Shown: positions 17,373 to 26,344 of the stretch, piece after piece | Position numbering within the stretch: position 1 is the first letter of the stretch | Layout of the letters: every line of letters begins with the position of its first letter | Assembly (NCBI GenBank): GCA_964244295.1 | Contig: CAXTIG010000002.1 | Coordinates: 1-64,000 of the forward strand | DNA from: JAJAZB01 sp964244295 | GTDB taxonomy: Bacteria; Bacteroidota; Bacteroidia; Cytophagales; Spirosomataceae | Length of the DNA stretch: 64,000 bases | Direction of reading: 5' to 3' | Position numbers and translations under genes: made by a program | The notes under the pieces: generated by a model | What the model was told of the DNA's origin: nothing | What the model saw: the letters and a program-made list of their open reading frames with translations, nothing else | Databases searched by the model: none

Positions 17373-18287
17373 TTAGCGGTTCGGAGTTGTCCAGTCAATT
17401 CCTTTTCGCAACCAATTCAGCGTCTTCGCTTCTTCGCTTTCCGGTTCCGGCTGGTAGTTGTACGTCCAGGAAGCCAGCGGCGGGAGGCTCATTAGGATGC
17501 TTTCGGTGCGGCCATTGGTCTCCAAACCGAACTTCGTACCTCGGTCGTGGACTAAGTTGAACTCTACGTACCGACCCCGACGTAGCAACTGCCAACGCTT
17601 CTCGCTTTCACCGAAATGCAATCCTTTACTCCTGGTAATCAACGAAATGTACGTTGGTGAAAAAGTCTCTGCTAGGTCTTTTACAAAATCGAATGAACGT
17701 TCTGAATCCAGATTTTCGGTCGGTTTCAAGTTGTCGAAGAAAATGCCGCCGATGCCGCGCGTCTCGGCCCGGTGGGAACTGAAGAAATAGTCGTCGGCCC
17801 AGGTTTTGAAGCGAGGGTAGTAGGCTGGGTCGTGCCGGTCGCAGACTAGTTTGAGTTGCTGATGAAACCAGCGGGCGTCTTCTTCGACCACGTAAATCGG
17901 TGTCAGGTCGATGCCCCCGCCGAACCAGCGCTCCCCGGTACTCAACTCGAAGTACCGCACGTTCATGTGGATGATGGGCAGGCGCGGGCTGCGTGGGTGC
18001 ATCACGATGGAAACGCCAGTGGCGTAAAATTCCGTTTGGGCTGGCAGATTCATTTGCCGTTGCATGGCCTCGTGCAGTTCGCCCCACACCGCCGAGAAGC
18101 CCACTCCCCCTTTTTCAAACACCGCGCCCTCCTCCAGCACCCGGCTCCGACCGCCGCCGCCGCCGGGGCGCTCCCAATGGTCTTCGGCAAAACTTCCGGT
18201 TCCGTCGGCTTCCTCCAGCGCCCGGCAAATGCGGTCTTGCAGGTCGCGGAAGTACGCGGTGATTTCTTCCTTCGTCAAAAAACTCAT
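17373..18287 (-). CDS. hemF: Oxygen-dependent coproporphyrinogen III oxidase
   Basis: 304 residues, the usual length. It oxidatively decarboxylates coproporphyrinogen III to protoporphyrinogen IX in aerobic heme synthesis. Signatures include PIIHMNVRYFEL, RWFGGGIDLTPIY, FFSSHRAETRGIGGIFFDNL and the late RRGRYVEFNLVHDRGTKFGL, which together are diagnostic of HemF. It is the last gene of a minus-strand run with the penicillin-binding protein gene 34 bases upstream. Confidence 0.96.
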   Translation of the reverse strand: MSFLTKEEITAYFRDLQDRICRALEEADGTGSFAEDHWERPGGGGGRSRVLEEGAVFEKGGVGFSAVWGELHEAMQRQMNLPAQTEFYATGVSIVMHPRSPRLPIIHMNVRYFELSTGERWFGGGIDLTPIYVVEEDARWFHQQLKLVCDRHDPAYYPRFKTWADDYFFSSHRAETRGIGGIFFDNLKPTENLDSERSFDFVKDLAETFSPTYISLITRSKGLHFGESEKRWQLLRRGRYVEFNLVHDRGTKFGLETNGRTESILMSLPPLASWTYNYQPEPESEEAKTLNWLRKGIDWTTPNR

Positions 18288-18321
18288 GCTGAAAATGGCG
18301 TTCGAGCCGGTTACTGCGCCC

Positions 18322-20889
18322 TTAGTTCAATCCCGTCGTATCCGCCGGAGCGGGCGGCTCGAAGAAGGGTTCCTCGCTGAGTGAATCGCCCTCGCTCTCG
18401 TAGTCGCTTGAATCGCGGTGCGGAAGGGGAGCGGGGGCGCATTGGTAGGTTTTTTCGATTTTTAGATTCAATTCCTTCGCCGTCGCGAAAGCTTTGGGTT
18501 TGTACGGCAGGGCTTTGTCGGCGAATACTTTTTCCATGAACAACTTCGCCAGCGGCAGCGCCGTTTGCGCGCCTTCCCCGATTTTCCCCCGGAAGTGAAT
18601 ACTCCGGTCGTCGCCGCCGACCCACACGCCCGTCACGAGGTCTTTCGTCACGCACATAAACCAGCCGTCGGAGTAGTTGGAGGTGGTGCCGGTTTTTCCG
18701 CCGAACAGGTTGTAGCGGTCGTTGCCACCGGGCAGGCCCTTGAAGTCCCAGAGCAGGCGGCTCGATGTGCCGCCGGGTTCCTGCAAGCCACCCTGGAGCA
18801 TGTAGCGCATCAAAAAGGCCGATTCCTCCCGGATGGCTTGCCGGCGTTCGGGTTCAAACGATTTGATGAGGTTGCCGTTGCGGTCTTCCACCCGCAGCAC
18901 GAGCAGGGGTTCGGTGAAGGTACCGTTGTTGAGAAACGTGCCGTAGGCCCCCACCATTTCGTAGAGCGACACGTCGAACGAGCCCAGCCCGATGCTCGGC
19001 ACGGCTTGCAGGTAACTCGTGATGCCCAGCTTCCGGGCGTACTGAATCACCGTGTCGGGGCGCACTTCGTCGGTGAGGCGGGCCGTGACCGAGTTGACCG
19101 AACGGGCCATTGCCTGCCGCAGGGTCATGTTGGCGTAGGTAAAATTGCCGTCGGCGTTCTGGGGCCGCCAGACTTTTTTCTCGTGATTTTCTTCGTAATC
19201 AATCTCGAAGGGTTCGTCCTTGCGCCGGTCGCAGGGGCTGAGGTTGCGCGGGCCGTCGATGGCCGAGCAGTACACGATGGGCTTGAACGTCGAACCCGGC
19301 TGGCGCTTGCCCTGCCGGACGTGGTCGTACTTGAAGTAATCGTAGTCCAGCCCACCCACCCAGGCTTTGATGTGGCCGGTCTGGGCTTCCATGCTCATCA
19401 TCCCGGCCTGAAGCAGTTTTTTGTAGTGGGCGATGGAATCGTAAGGCGTCATGACCCGCGTAATCGAGTTATTGTCGTCGCCTTTCCAGGAAAACAATTT
19501 GATGGTATCGGTCCGGTTTTTCAGGTAATGCCACACCGAATCGGGCTGGTTGGGAAAGTGCTTTGAGAGGGACTTGAACCGCTCCGAGCGCCGGGCCACG
19601 GTGTCGATGAAGCCCATGAGTTCGTTGCCGTTTTCGTCGGTCCAGGGGTTGCGTTTTCCCCAATGGTTGTCGAATTGCCGTTGCAGTCGTTTCATGCCTT
19701 CCTGCACGGCTTCCTCGGCCTTGAGTTGCATCCGCGAGTCGATGGTGGTGACAATCCGCAGGCCATCGGTGTACAGGTTGAGCGGCTCGTCGTTTTCCTC
19801 CGCCCATTTGTTGAGGTATTCCTGCACGTATTTTTTGAAATACCCTTCCGACCCGGCGGTGGGTTGTTCCACTTCGTAATCGGTGAGCAAGGGCAGATTC
19901 GACACCGAATCGGCCGCCGAACGGGTGATGTACCCGTACTTGGCCATCTGGTCGAGCACCACGTTGCGGCGTTTGAGCGAGTTTTTCGGATTCAGAATGG
20001 GGTTGTAGGTGGTCGTAGCTTTTTGCAAACCCACCAGCACGGCGGCCTGCTGGAGGTTGAGGCTGTCGGTCGAGGTGTTGAAAAATGTGCGCGAGGCAAC
20101 CTTGATGCCGTAGGCATTCGAGCCGAAGTCGACCGTGTTGAGGTACCAGAGCAGAATTTCCTCTTTCGTGTAGTTCCGCTCCAACTTCACCGCCGTCAGC
20201 CACTCTTTCGATTTGATGACCGCCTTGCTCAAACCCGGCACGTAGCCGAGGAGGCCCTTGCGGGCAACGCCCTGTTTTTTCCGGGTCTTGAACAGATTTT
20301 TGGCTAACTGTTGCGTAATCGTGCTGCCGCCGCCGCGTTCGTCACCGCGAAGCAACCCCAGCGCTACGCCGCCCAAGGCCCTGAAATCGATACCGGAGTG
20401 CTGGTAAAACCGGAAATCTTCGGTGGCCACCAACGCGTTGACCAGGTAGGGTGAAAGCTGCTTGAATTCCTTGACGGGGGTTCGGTTTTCGGTGAAAAAC
20501 TTGCCGATGGCCACGCCGTCGGCGGTGAAAATTTCGGACGACTGGGCCAGTTTCGGGTTTTGTAATTCCTCCGTGTCGGGCATTTCGCCGGTCAGGTAAA
20601 GAAAATTGGTTTCCACGCAAAACAGGTAAACCGCCGCCCCGACGAACAGCCACACAAAGCCCCGCCACAGCCCCACGATAACCCGAAAATAGGTGGCATT
20701 GCGATCGAAGCGCTGGTCGAGCCAGTCGGCGGTGCGGTTGCGAAAGGCGGTGTAACGGGTTTGAAGAGCGGCGGAACGTTCGGGGCCGAGCGCGCGGGCC
20801 AGCCCGGTTCCCAACCATCCGATGCCGCTGGAAATAAAAATGCCGAGGCGTTTCCACTGGTTTCGGACGAATTGGAGGAATGAATTCAT
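18322..20889 (-). CDS. Class A penicillin-binding protein (PBP1A-like)
   Basis: 855 residues, a bifunctional murein synthase. One transmembrane helix lies at ~70-93 (GFVWLFVGAAVYLF). The GT51 glycosyltransferase domain shows ATEDFRFYQHSGID with the catalytic Glu and GGSTITQQLAKNLF. The transpeptidase domain has Ser533 in GSTFKP (SxxK), SVN and KTGTT. The C-terminal tail is disordered and acidic. It polymerises and cross-links peptidoglycan in the periplasm. The conserved motif set appears complete. Confidence 0.95.
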   Translation of the reverse strand: MNSFLQFVRNQWKRLGIFISSGIGWLGTGLARALGPERSAALQTRYTAFRNRTADWLDQRFDRNATYFRVIVGLWRGFVWLFVGAAVYLFCVETNFLYLTGEMPDTEELQNPKLAQSSEIFTADGVAIGKFFTENRTPVKEFKQLSPYLVNALVATEDFRFYQHSGIDFRALGGVALGLLRGDERGGGSTITQQLAKNLFKTRKKQGVARKGLLGYVPGLSKAVIKSKEWLTAVKLERNYTKEEILLWYLNTVDFGSNAYGIKVASRTFFNTSTDSLNLQQAAVLVGLQKATTTYNPILNPKNSLKRRNVVLDQMAKYGYITRSAADSVSNLPLLTDYEVEQPTAGSEGYFKKYVQEYLNKWAEENDEPLNLYTDGLRIVTTIDSRMQLKAEEAVQEGMKRLQRQFDNHWGKRNPWTDENGNELMGFIDTVARRSERFKSLSKHFPNQPDSVWHYLKNRTDTIKLFSWKGDDNNSITRVMTPYDSIAHYKKLLQAGMMSMEAQTGHIKAWVGGLDYDYFKYDHVRQGKRQPGSTFKPIVYCSAIDGPRNLSPCDRRKDEPFEIDYEENHEKKVWRPQNADGNFTYANMTLRQAMARSVNSVTARLTDEVRPDTVIQYARKLGITSYLQAVPSIGLGSFDVSLYEMVGAYGTFLNNGTFTEPLLVLRVEDRNGNLIKSFEPERRQAIREESAFLMRYMLQGGLQEPGGTSSRLLWDFKGLPGGNDRYNLFGGKTGTTSNYSDGWFMCVTKDLVTGVWVGGDDRSIHFRGKIGEGAQTALPLAKLFMEKVFADKALPYKPKAFATAKELNLKIEKTYQCAPAPLPHRDSSDYESEGDSLSEEPFFEPPAPADTTGLN

Positions 20890-20942
20890 AAGCGATTGGC
20901 GTACTGAAAAAGCGGGGCGAAGGTAGTAGTTCTAACGCAAAA

Positions 20943-20972
20943 AGCCCCGCTCCGAATATTCGGAGCGGGGCT
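20943..20972 (-). terminator. Intrinsic terminator of msrB
   Basis: A 30-base palindrome (core GCCCCGCTCCGAATATTCGG) followed on the minus strand by five T residues. It sits just after the msrB stop codon and 54 bases before the penicillin-binding protein gene start. Confidence 0.88.
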
Positions 20973-21025
20973 ACGGGGAAAGCGGTTCGGTGAAAATTTA
21001 AGAATTCGGAGGCCCCATCCTGGTG

Positions 21026-21541
21026 CTACTTACTGCTTATCTCGCCCGGTTTTCCTTTCTCAAACGTCATCGACACCGAGTTCATGCAGTAGCGGAGGCC
21101 GGTGGGCCGGGGGCCATCGTCGAAAACGTGGCCGAGGTGGGCGCCGCAGCGGCTGCATTCCACTTCGGTGCGGACCATGCCGTACTGGGTGTCCTTTTTT
21201 TCAAGCACGTATTTTTTGTCGAGCGGTTTAAAAAACGAAGGCCAGCCCGTGCCCGATTCAAACTTGGTCTCGCTGCTGAACAGCGGTTGGTGGCAACCCA
21301 CGCAGTAGTAGGTGCCTTTTTCGTGGTTGTCCCAGAGTTTGCCGGTAAAGGCCCGTTCCGTGCCTTCGTGGCGGGTCACCTGGTAGGCTTCGGGGCTGAG
21401 TTGCTTTTTCCATTCGGCGTCGGTTTTCACCACGGCGTAGGATTCGGATTGTTTAGGTTCCTGCTGGCGGTTGCGGGCGAACGTTAGCCCGAGGGTCACG
21501 AGGAGCAGAAGGCCGAGAACTAAAAATAAGGAGGTTTTCAT
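21026..21541 (-). CDS. msrB: Peptide-methionine (R)-S-oxide reductase, exported
   Basis: 171 residues from the ATG at 21539-21541. The hydrophobic N-terminus (LFLVLGLLLLVTLGL) is a signal or anchor, so the enzyme acts in the envelope. The MsrB domain has two zinc pairs, YYCVGC and VECSRCG, the GTGWPSFF substrate block and the catalytic Cys in LRYCMNS. It repairs methionine-R-sulfoxide in exported proteins. A terminator follows directly. Confidence 0.95.
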   Translation of the reverse strand: MKTSLFLVLGLLLLVTLGLTFARNRQQEPKQSESYAVVKTDAEWKKQLSPEAYQVTRHEGTERAFTGKLWDNHEKGTYYCVGCHQPLFSSETKFESGTGWPSFFKPLDKKYVLEKKDTQYGMVRTEVECSRCGAHLGHVFDDGPRPTGLRYCMNSVSMTFEKGKPGEISSK

Positions 21542-21644
21542 CGTAAAAATGTCGGTTTTGATTCCGAAGTAACTACGAAAAAAGGGGCAGGAAAGTTTCG
21601 GGAGACGGGCTGGAAAAAGCCCGGAACGTCGGCCAGACGACATT

Positions 21645-22760
21645 TCAGGGCGATGACCAAGAGAGTCGAGAAAACCCCGCCTCGACCAGCGCTAAATCCC
21701 ACTCCTGGCCGGATTGATAGCAAAGCTCGCCCCGCTCGATGGCCAGCGGCGCGGGGACGTTGGTATGGTAAAGCTGGCCGGTACCCAACCCCTGCGGCAG
21801 CGGATTGTTAAACTCGGCGGCAAACTGGGCAATGGCATTCAACCCGACGTTCGATTCCAGCGCCGACGTTAGCCACCACTTGATGTGCAGCCGGTTGGCG
21901 AGTTCAATCCACTCCCGGCAACTTTGAAAACCACCCAGCAAGGTCGGTTTGAGGATCAAAAAAGGGGGATTGAGGCGCTTGAGCAACTTAAATTTTTCCA
22001 TGTAATCGCTCAGGCCGATGAGTTCTTCATCGAGAGCGACGGGCACGGGCGAGTTCTGACAGAGGTGGGCCATCGCCTCGTCCTGCCGGGGCTGGATGGG
22101 CTGCTCGATGCTGTGGAGGTCGAACAAGGCCAATTCGTGTAGCTTTGCGGGGGCGTCGGCGGGAGTCCAGGCCCCGTTGGCATCGACCCGGAGGGTGATT
22201 TGAGCGGACGAGAAGCGGGCGCGCACACTCGCTAGCAGCTCGCATTCCTGCGAAAAATCAATCGCGCCAACTTTCAGTTTCAGCGTCGAGTACCCCGCCT
22301 CCAGTTTTTCCTCAATCTGCCGGGTCATGGTTTCGCGGTCGCCCATCCACACGAGGCCGTTGATGGGCAGACGGCGGTAGCCTTTCACGAAATCGTTGTC
22401 GAATACCACCCGTTGCCCGCCGTTGAGCAGGTCGAGCAGGGCGGTTTCCAGCCCAAACCGCAGGGCGGGCAGGCGTTTGTCCACGAGTTGGTCCACCAGC
22501 AGGTTGAGGTTCCAGGGAAATACGTCGAGATCGAGTTTGTTGAACAGGCTGCAAACTTTGCGCAGATTTGCCTCAAAATCGACGTAGTCCACGCTCAATC
22601 CGGCCAGGGGGCTGGCCTCGCCGAGGCCGAACAGGCCGGGGCGCTCATCGTCCGTTACCCGGATAAAAAAAGCGTCGTGGCGCGTCAGCACACCGCGCGA
22701 GGTACCGGCTTCGAACCGGAAATCGAGCGGGTGTTTGAAGAAATCCACGTGCAAAGGCAT
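21645..22760 (-). CDS. menC: o-Succinylbenzoate synthase (enolase superfamily)
   Basis: 371 residues. The enolase-superfamily catalytic set is visible: Lys161/Lys163 in TLKLKVG, metal ligands Asp in RVDANGAW, Glu in SIEQPI and Asp in ALDEEL, and the second acid/base Lys in LILKPTLLGG. The late TSALESNVGLNAI block is typical of MenC, which dehydrates SHCHC to o-succinylbenzoate in menaquinone synthesis; menaquinone is the usual quinone in this phylum. The ATG at 22758-22760 is preferred to an in-frame TTG six bases upstream. Divergent from lpxK. Confidence 0.9.
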   Translation of the reverse strand: MPLHVDFFKHPLDFRFEAGTSRGVLTRHDAFFIRVTDDERPGLFGLGEASPLAGLSVDYVDFEANLRKVCSLFNKLDLDVFPWNLNLLVDQLVDKRLPALRFGLETALLDLLNGGQRVVFDNDFVKGYRRLPINGLVWMGDRETMTRQIEEKLEAGYSTLKLKVGAIDFSQECELLASVRARFSSAQITLRVDANGAWTPADAPAKLHELALFDLHSIEQPIQPRQDEAMAHLCQNSPVPVALDEELIGLSDYMEKFKLLKRLNPPFLILKPTLLGGFQSCREWIELANRLHIKWWLTSALESNVGLNAIAQFAAEFNNPLPQGLGTGQLYHTNVPAPLAIERGELCYQSGQEWDLALVEAGFSRLSWSSP

Positions 22761-22846
22761 GGGCAACGAATCGACGTGCGGGTTAGGGCGCTAAAAGTAA
22801 AAAGTATTTATCGCAACGGCTGAACCGCCGGAAAAAATTAGAATCG

Positions 22847-24016
22847 ATGCCCCTGAACCCCTTCGTCCGGAGTCTGCTAAGTCCCCTGTCGGCCCTGTAC
22901 GGCGGTTTGACCGACCTCTGGCACGGCCTGTACGACGCCGGATGGCGAAAAAATGCCGCCTTCGACCGGTTCGTGATGAGCGTCGGCAACCTCACCGTGG
23001 GGGGAACCGGCAAAACGCCCCACGTCGAATACCTGCTGCGGCAGTTGCTGCCTCACTACACGTTGGCGATGCTGAGCCGGGGGTATGGTCGCCGCACGAA
23101 AGGTTACCGGCTGGTGGGCCCCAGCGACACGGCGGAGAGCGTGGGCGACGAACCCTTGCAAGTTTACCAAAAATTTGGAGAAAACTGCGTAGTGGCCGTT
23201 GGAGAGGCACGCGCCCTGGCCATCCCGCGTCTGCTGGCCGAGTACCCGGATACTGAAGTGATTCTGCTCGATGATGCCTTGCAGCATCGGGCGGTACAGC
23301 CTCAACTTTCGCTGTTGTTGACGGACTACAACCGGCTTTTTTACAACGATTTACCTTTCCCGGCGGGGCGGCTGCGCGAACGTCGGCACGGGGCCGTTCG
23401 CGCGGATGCCGTGCTGGTGACCAAATGCCCGGCGTACCTCACCGAAGCCGAACGTGACGTGATTACGGCCAACGTGCGGAGGTACACGCGGGCAGGGGTG
23501 GCGATTTTTTTTACGGGGTTTCGGTATGGGGAGCCGCGAAGCCTCACCGACCCCTCGGACCGCCCCGGCCCCTCTCCGATGGAGAGGGGTGTTTTGAAAC
23601 GTGGAAGTGTTTCCTCCCCTCTCCATCGGAGAGGGGCCGGGGTTGGCCAGGCCGGTGAGGTTTTACTCCTCACCGGCCTGGCCAACCCCGGCCCCCTCGA
23701 AGCCTACGTCCGCGAGCGGTTTTCGTTGGGCAAACACCTCCGTTTCCCCGACCACCACGCCTACACGCTGGGGGATTTAACAAAAATTAACCAGTCGCTA
23801 AATGCCCTGCCAGAAGGGGAAAAAACGGTGATTACCTCGGAAAAAGACGCGGTCAAACTGCGCCCCTTGCTGGCAACACACCCCGAAATGATGTTGGCTT
23901 CCGTTTTCTACCTGCCCATCGAAGTGGAATTTCTTTTTAGTGAAGGCCCGCAGTTTGATGCCTGGGTGTTGGAAGCCATTCGGAATTTTAAGCCGCATTC
24001 CGCCCCGAACGCCTAA
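22847..24016 (+). CDS. lpxK: Tetraacyldisaccharide 4'-kinase with internal palindromic insertion
   Basis: 389 residues. It phosphorylates the lipid A disaccharide precursor at the inner membrane. The N-terminal block SVGNLTVGGTGKTPHVEYL contains the Walker A motif; LSRGYGRRTKGY and LLDDALQHR follow, all characteristic of LpxK. Homologues are about 40 residues shorter. The excess falls at ~residues 232-275, where two inverted repeats (23563-23642 and 23633-23695) encode SPMERGV, SSPLHRRGAG and similar low-complexity peptide in frame before the conserved LLLTGLANPGPLE. The reading frame is preserved, so the enzyme is probably active. Confidence 0.93.
   Translation: MPLNPFVRSLLSPLSALYGGLTDLWHGLYDAGWRKNAAFDRFVMSVGNLTVGGTGKTPHVEYLLRQLLPHYTLAMLSRGYGRRTKGYRLVGPSDTAESVGDEPLQVYQKFGENCVVAVGEARALAIPRLLAEYPDTEVILLDDALQHRAVQPQLSLLLTDYNRLFYNDLPFPAGRLRERRHGAVRADAVLVTKCPAYLTEAERDVITANVRRYTRAGVAIFFTGFRYGEPRSLTDPSDRPGPSPMERGVLKRGSVSSPLHRRGAGVGQAGEVLLLTGLANPGPLEAYVRERFSLGKHLRFPDHHAYTLGDLTKINQSLNALPEGEKTVITSEKDAVKLRPLLATHPEMMLASVFYLPIEVEFLFSEGPQFDAWVLEAIRNFKPHSAPNA
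23563..23642. repeat. Inverted repeat 1 inside lpxK
   Basis: 27-bp perfect arms at 23563-23589 and 23616-23642. Each arm contains its own smaller hairpin CCCCTCTCC-GAT-GGAGAGGGG, so this is a REP/BIME-like doublet translated in frame. Confidence 0.9.
23633..23695. repeat. Inverted repeat 2 inside lpxK
   Basis: 28-bp perfect arms at 23633-23660 and 23668-23695 with a 7-base loop. The right arm encodes the conserved LTGLANPGP of LpxK, so the left arm looks like an inverted copy of the gene's own codons. Confidence 0.9.
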
Positions 24017-24025
24017 TTTTGACCC

Positions 24026-26032
24026 GTGAAGCATTTTTTCCGGATTCTATTTTTCCTGTTGACGACCCTGACCGGGACGGAGGCGCAAATTCCCAACGCC
24101 CCGCCGGGCGGCATTCCTGGGCAACCGACCCCACCCACGACGGTCGTGCCGAACCCAAATGGTTCGATTCTCGACGACACCACCAAACAAATTTACGGCC
24201 CCAACACAACCCGGTTTTTTCTGGAAACCGACGTGTTCAACAACCGTAAAACGCTGTACCCCATCGACACGGCGCTGGCGGGTTTCCATCAGTACACCTT
24301 TCCGCAACGGGTAGACCACCGCCTCGTCGATTTGGGTAACCTCGGCACCGCCACCCGGCTGACCTACTACGAGCCGCCCACGCGGATGGGCGCGCAGCCG
24401 GGTTTTAACGCCTACGATCCCTACGCCTTCACGCCCGAAAGCATCCGGTACTTTGACACCAAGTCGCCGTTTTCCAATATTTACTACGTGCAGGGCGGGC
24501 AGGGGCAAAACATTCTGGCCTTCGATTTTAGCCGTAACATCAATTCGCGCCTGAATCTGGGCCTTGATTTACAGCGCATTACTTCCGAAAAACAATTTGG
24601 CCTCCAGAATAGCCGCAACCAACTCGACCGCCAGGAGGTAAACAGTTGGGCCTTTGCTCTGCACGGCAATTACCGCTCGCGCAACGATAAATACACGCTG
24701 CTCGCCCACGTGCGCGTGCTCGAACAATCCATTGCCGACCTCGGCGGGGTGAGCCTCGACGCTGGTGTCGACCCGGACAGCATCCTGACCGGCCGCCTCG
24801 ACGCCGTGCTGGCCCGTACTCCCTTCGCCCGCACCCGCGAGCGCCGCAACAACTTCCACACCTACCAGCAGTTCGCGCTGGCCAACGGCTTTCAGGTGTA
24901 CCACATCCTCGACGTGGAGGGGCGGTACAACCGGTACACCGACGTGAATTACGCCAGCAGCAATCCCCGTGCGTACCCGTCGACGGGCCAACGGGCCGAA
25001 TTTGATACGCTCGCGGCGGAGACCTCGTACAGCCTGCTCGAAAATCGGGTGGGGGTGAAGGGCTTCTTTTCGGGGTTCAACTACCGCCTGCACCTGCGGC
25101 GGCGCGATTACCGCTGGCTCAACCAGTACGGAACGTACCTGAAACGGGACAGCATCACCAGCCCCGCCACGAGTCCCGCTTTTTTTGTGGCCGATGGCCT
25201 CCGCACGGGCGAGGTCAGTTTTTTGCGCCGGAGCGAAACCTTCCTGGGCGTTTGGCTGAATTATTATTTTCCCGACAGCAGCCGGGTTTGGGCCGAGGGG
25301 GAATATTTGCTGGGGAAAGATTATCTGCTGCGCGGCGAGTACCAGACACGCTGGCTGCAAGTCGGGTTGAGCAGCACGTTTTTGTCGCCGACGCTGGTGC
25401 AGCAGCGGTTTTTGAGTCCGCTGTTGAGTTGGGAAAATCGGTTCTCCAACGTGGCCGCGCAGAGCGTTTGGGGACGGGCCACGTTTCGGGTGGGGGGGCT
25501 GACACTCCGGCCCAGCGTTTCGTACGATTTAATTAAAGATTACATTTTTTACGAAGCCACCGGGGCACCGCAACAAACCGCCGTGCCGCTCAACCTGTTC
25601 CGGGCGGGGCTGGGACTGGAATTTCGGCTGGGTATTTTCTCGACGCGTAGCGAACTCCAACTCGCTACCACCTCCGGGGCCGACGTGCTCCGGGTACCGA
25701 AGGTGATGGCCAACTCGCGACTGGCCCTCGATGTGCTGTTTAAAAAAGTGCTCTACATTCAAATGGGCCTCGAATTGCATTACAAATCAGGCTACTATGC
25801 CAACGCCTACTTGCCGCTGACGGGCCAGTTTTACCTCCAGAATCAGTTCCGAAATCAGCCTTTCCTGCTGGCCGACGCCTTCGCCAACCTGCGCATCAAC
25901 CGGGTGCGGCTCTTCCTCAAATTTGCCAACCTCAACCAGGGCCTGTTCGGCAACGGCTTTTATCCAACGCCCTACTACCCCGGCCTGCGCCGGGCCTTTG
26001 GGTTTGGGGTGAGTTGGTTGTTGTTTGACTGA
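24026..26032 (+). CDS. Putative outer-membrane porin
   Basis: 668 residues starting at a GTG (24026) nine bases after the lpxK stop, with no nearby ATG. A signal peptide is followed by a Pro-rich linker (NAPPGGIPGQPTPPTT), then many alternating beta strands ending in FGFGVSWLLFD with a terminal aromatic. Phrases such as FALANGFQVYHILDVEGRYN and a long barrel match the Bacteroidota 'putative porin' family (Porin_10-like). Tight spacing suggests co-transcription with lpxK, linking lipid A synthesis with an outer-membrane protein. Confidence 0.85.
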   Translation: MKHFFRILFFLLTTLTGTEAQIPNAPPGGIPGQPTPPTTVVPNPNGSILDDTTKQIYGPNTTRFFLETDVFNNRKTLYPIDTALAGFHQYTFPQRVDHRLVDLGNLGTATRLTYYEPPTRMGAQPGFNAYDPYAFTPESIRYFDTKSPFSNIYYVQGGQGQNILAFDFSRNINSRLNLGLDLQRITSEKQFGLQNSRNQLDRQEVNSWAFALHGNYRSRNDKYTLLAHVRVLEQSIADLGGVSLDAGVDPDSILTGRLDAVLARTPFARTRERRNNFHTYQQFALANGFQVYHILDVEGRYNRYTDVNYASSNPRAYPSTGQRAEFDTLAAETSYSLLENRVGVKGFFSGFNYRLHLRRRDYRWLNQYGTYLKRDSITSPATSPAFFVADGLRTGEVSFLRRSETFLGVWLNYYFPDSSRVWAEGEYLLGKDYLLRGEYQTRWLQVGLSSTFLSPTLVQQRFLSPLLSWENRFSNVAAQSVWGRATFRVGGLTLRPSVSYDLIKDYIFYEATGAPQQTAVPLNLFRAGLGLEFRLGIFSTRSELQLATTSGADVLRVPKVMANSRLALDVLFKKVLYIQMGLELHYKSGYYANAYLPLTGQFYLQNQFRNQPFLLADAFANLRINRVRLFLKFANLNQGLFGNGFYPTPYYPGLRRAFGFGVSWLLFD

Positions 26033-26344
26033 TCGTTTACGGTTTTGAGTTACTAAGACAGGCGTAAATCCACGTACTTTTGAGGGGTCTACGGGGAGGC
26101 TGTTTTGCCTCATTAGTTTATTGAAAAAAGGGCTTGCCATCCCGAGCACTGCCCGCAACGGAGTTGGAGGGAACTCGTCGGCCCACCGAACCGCTGGCTA
26201 CTGGCAGATGTCTCGCAATTCCAACGAGTTCCCTCCAACTTCGTTGCGGGCAGTGCTCGGGATGACAAGCCCCTTTTTCAAAACCTTAAACCGCCACGGT
26301 AACTGAAAACTGAAAACCGTAAACCAAAAACCACAAACGTTTTC
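26033..26344. repeat. Intergenic nested repeat: heptameric arms around a long inverted repeat
   Basis: The 312-base gap has no gene. Outer arms: GTTTACGGTTTTGAGTT (26035-26051) pairs 16 of 17 with the array at 26308-26324, which is made of 7-base units AACTGAA, AACTGAA, AACCGTA, AACCAAA, AACCACA (26301-26335). Between them lies a near-perfect 56-bp inverted repeat (26123-26178 with 26224-26279) carrying the TCATCCCGA core. The simplest reading is that a palindromic element inserted in the loop of a heptameric hairpin. The array ends nine bases before the miaE-like start codon. Confidence 0.8.
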
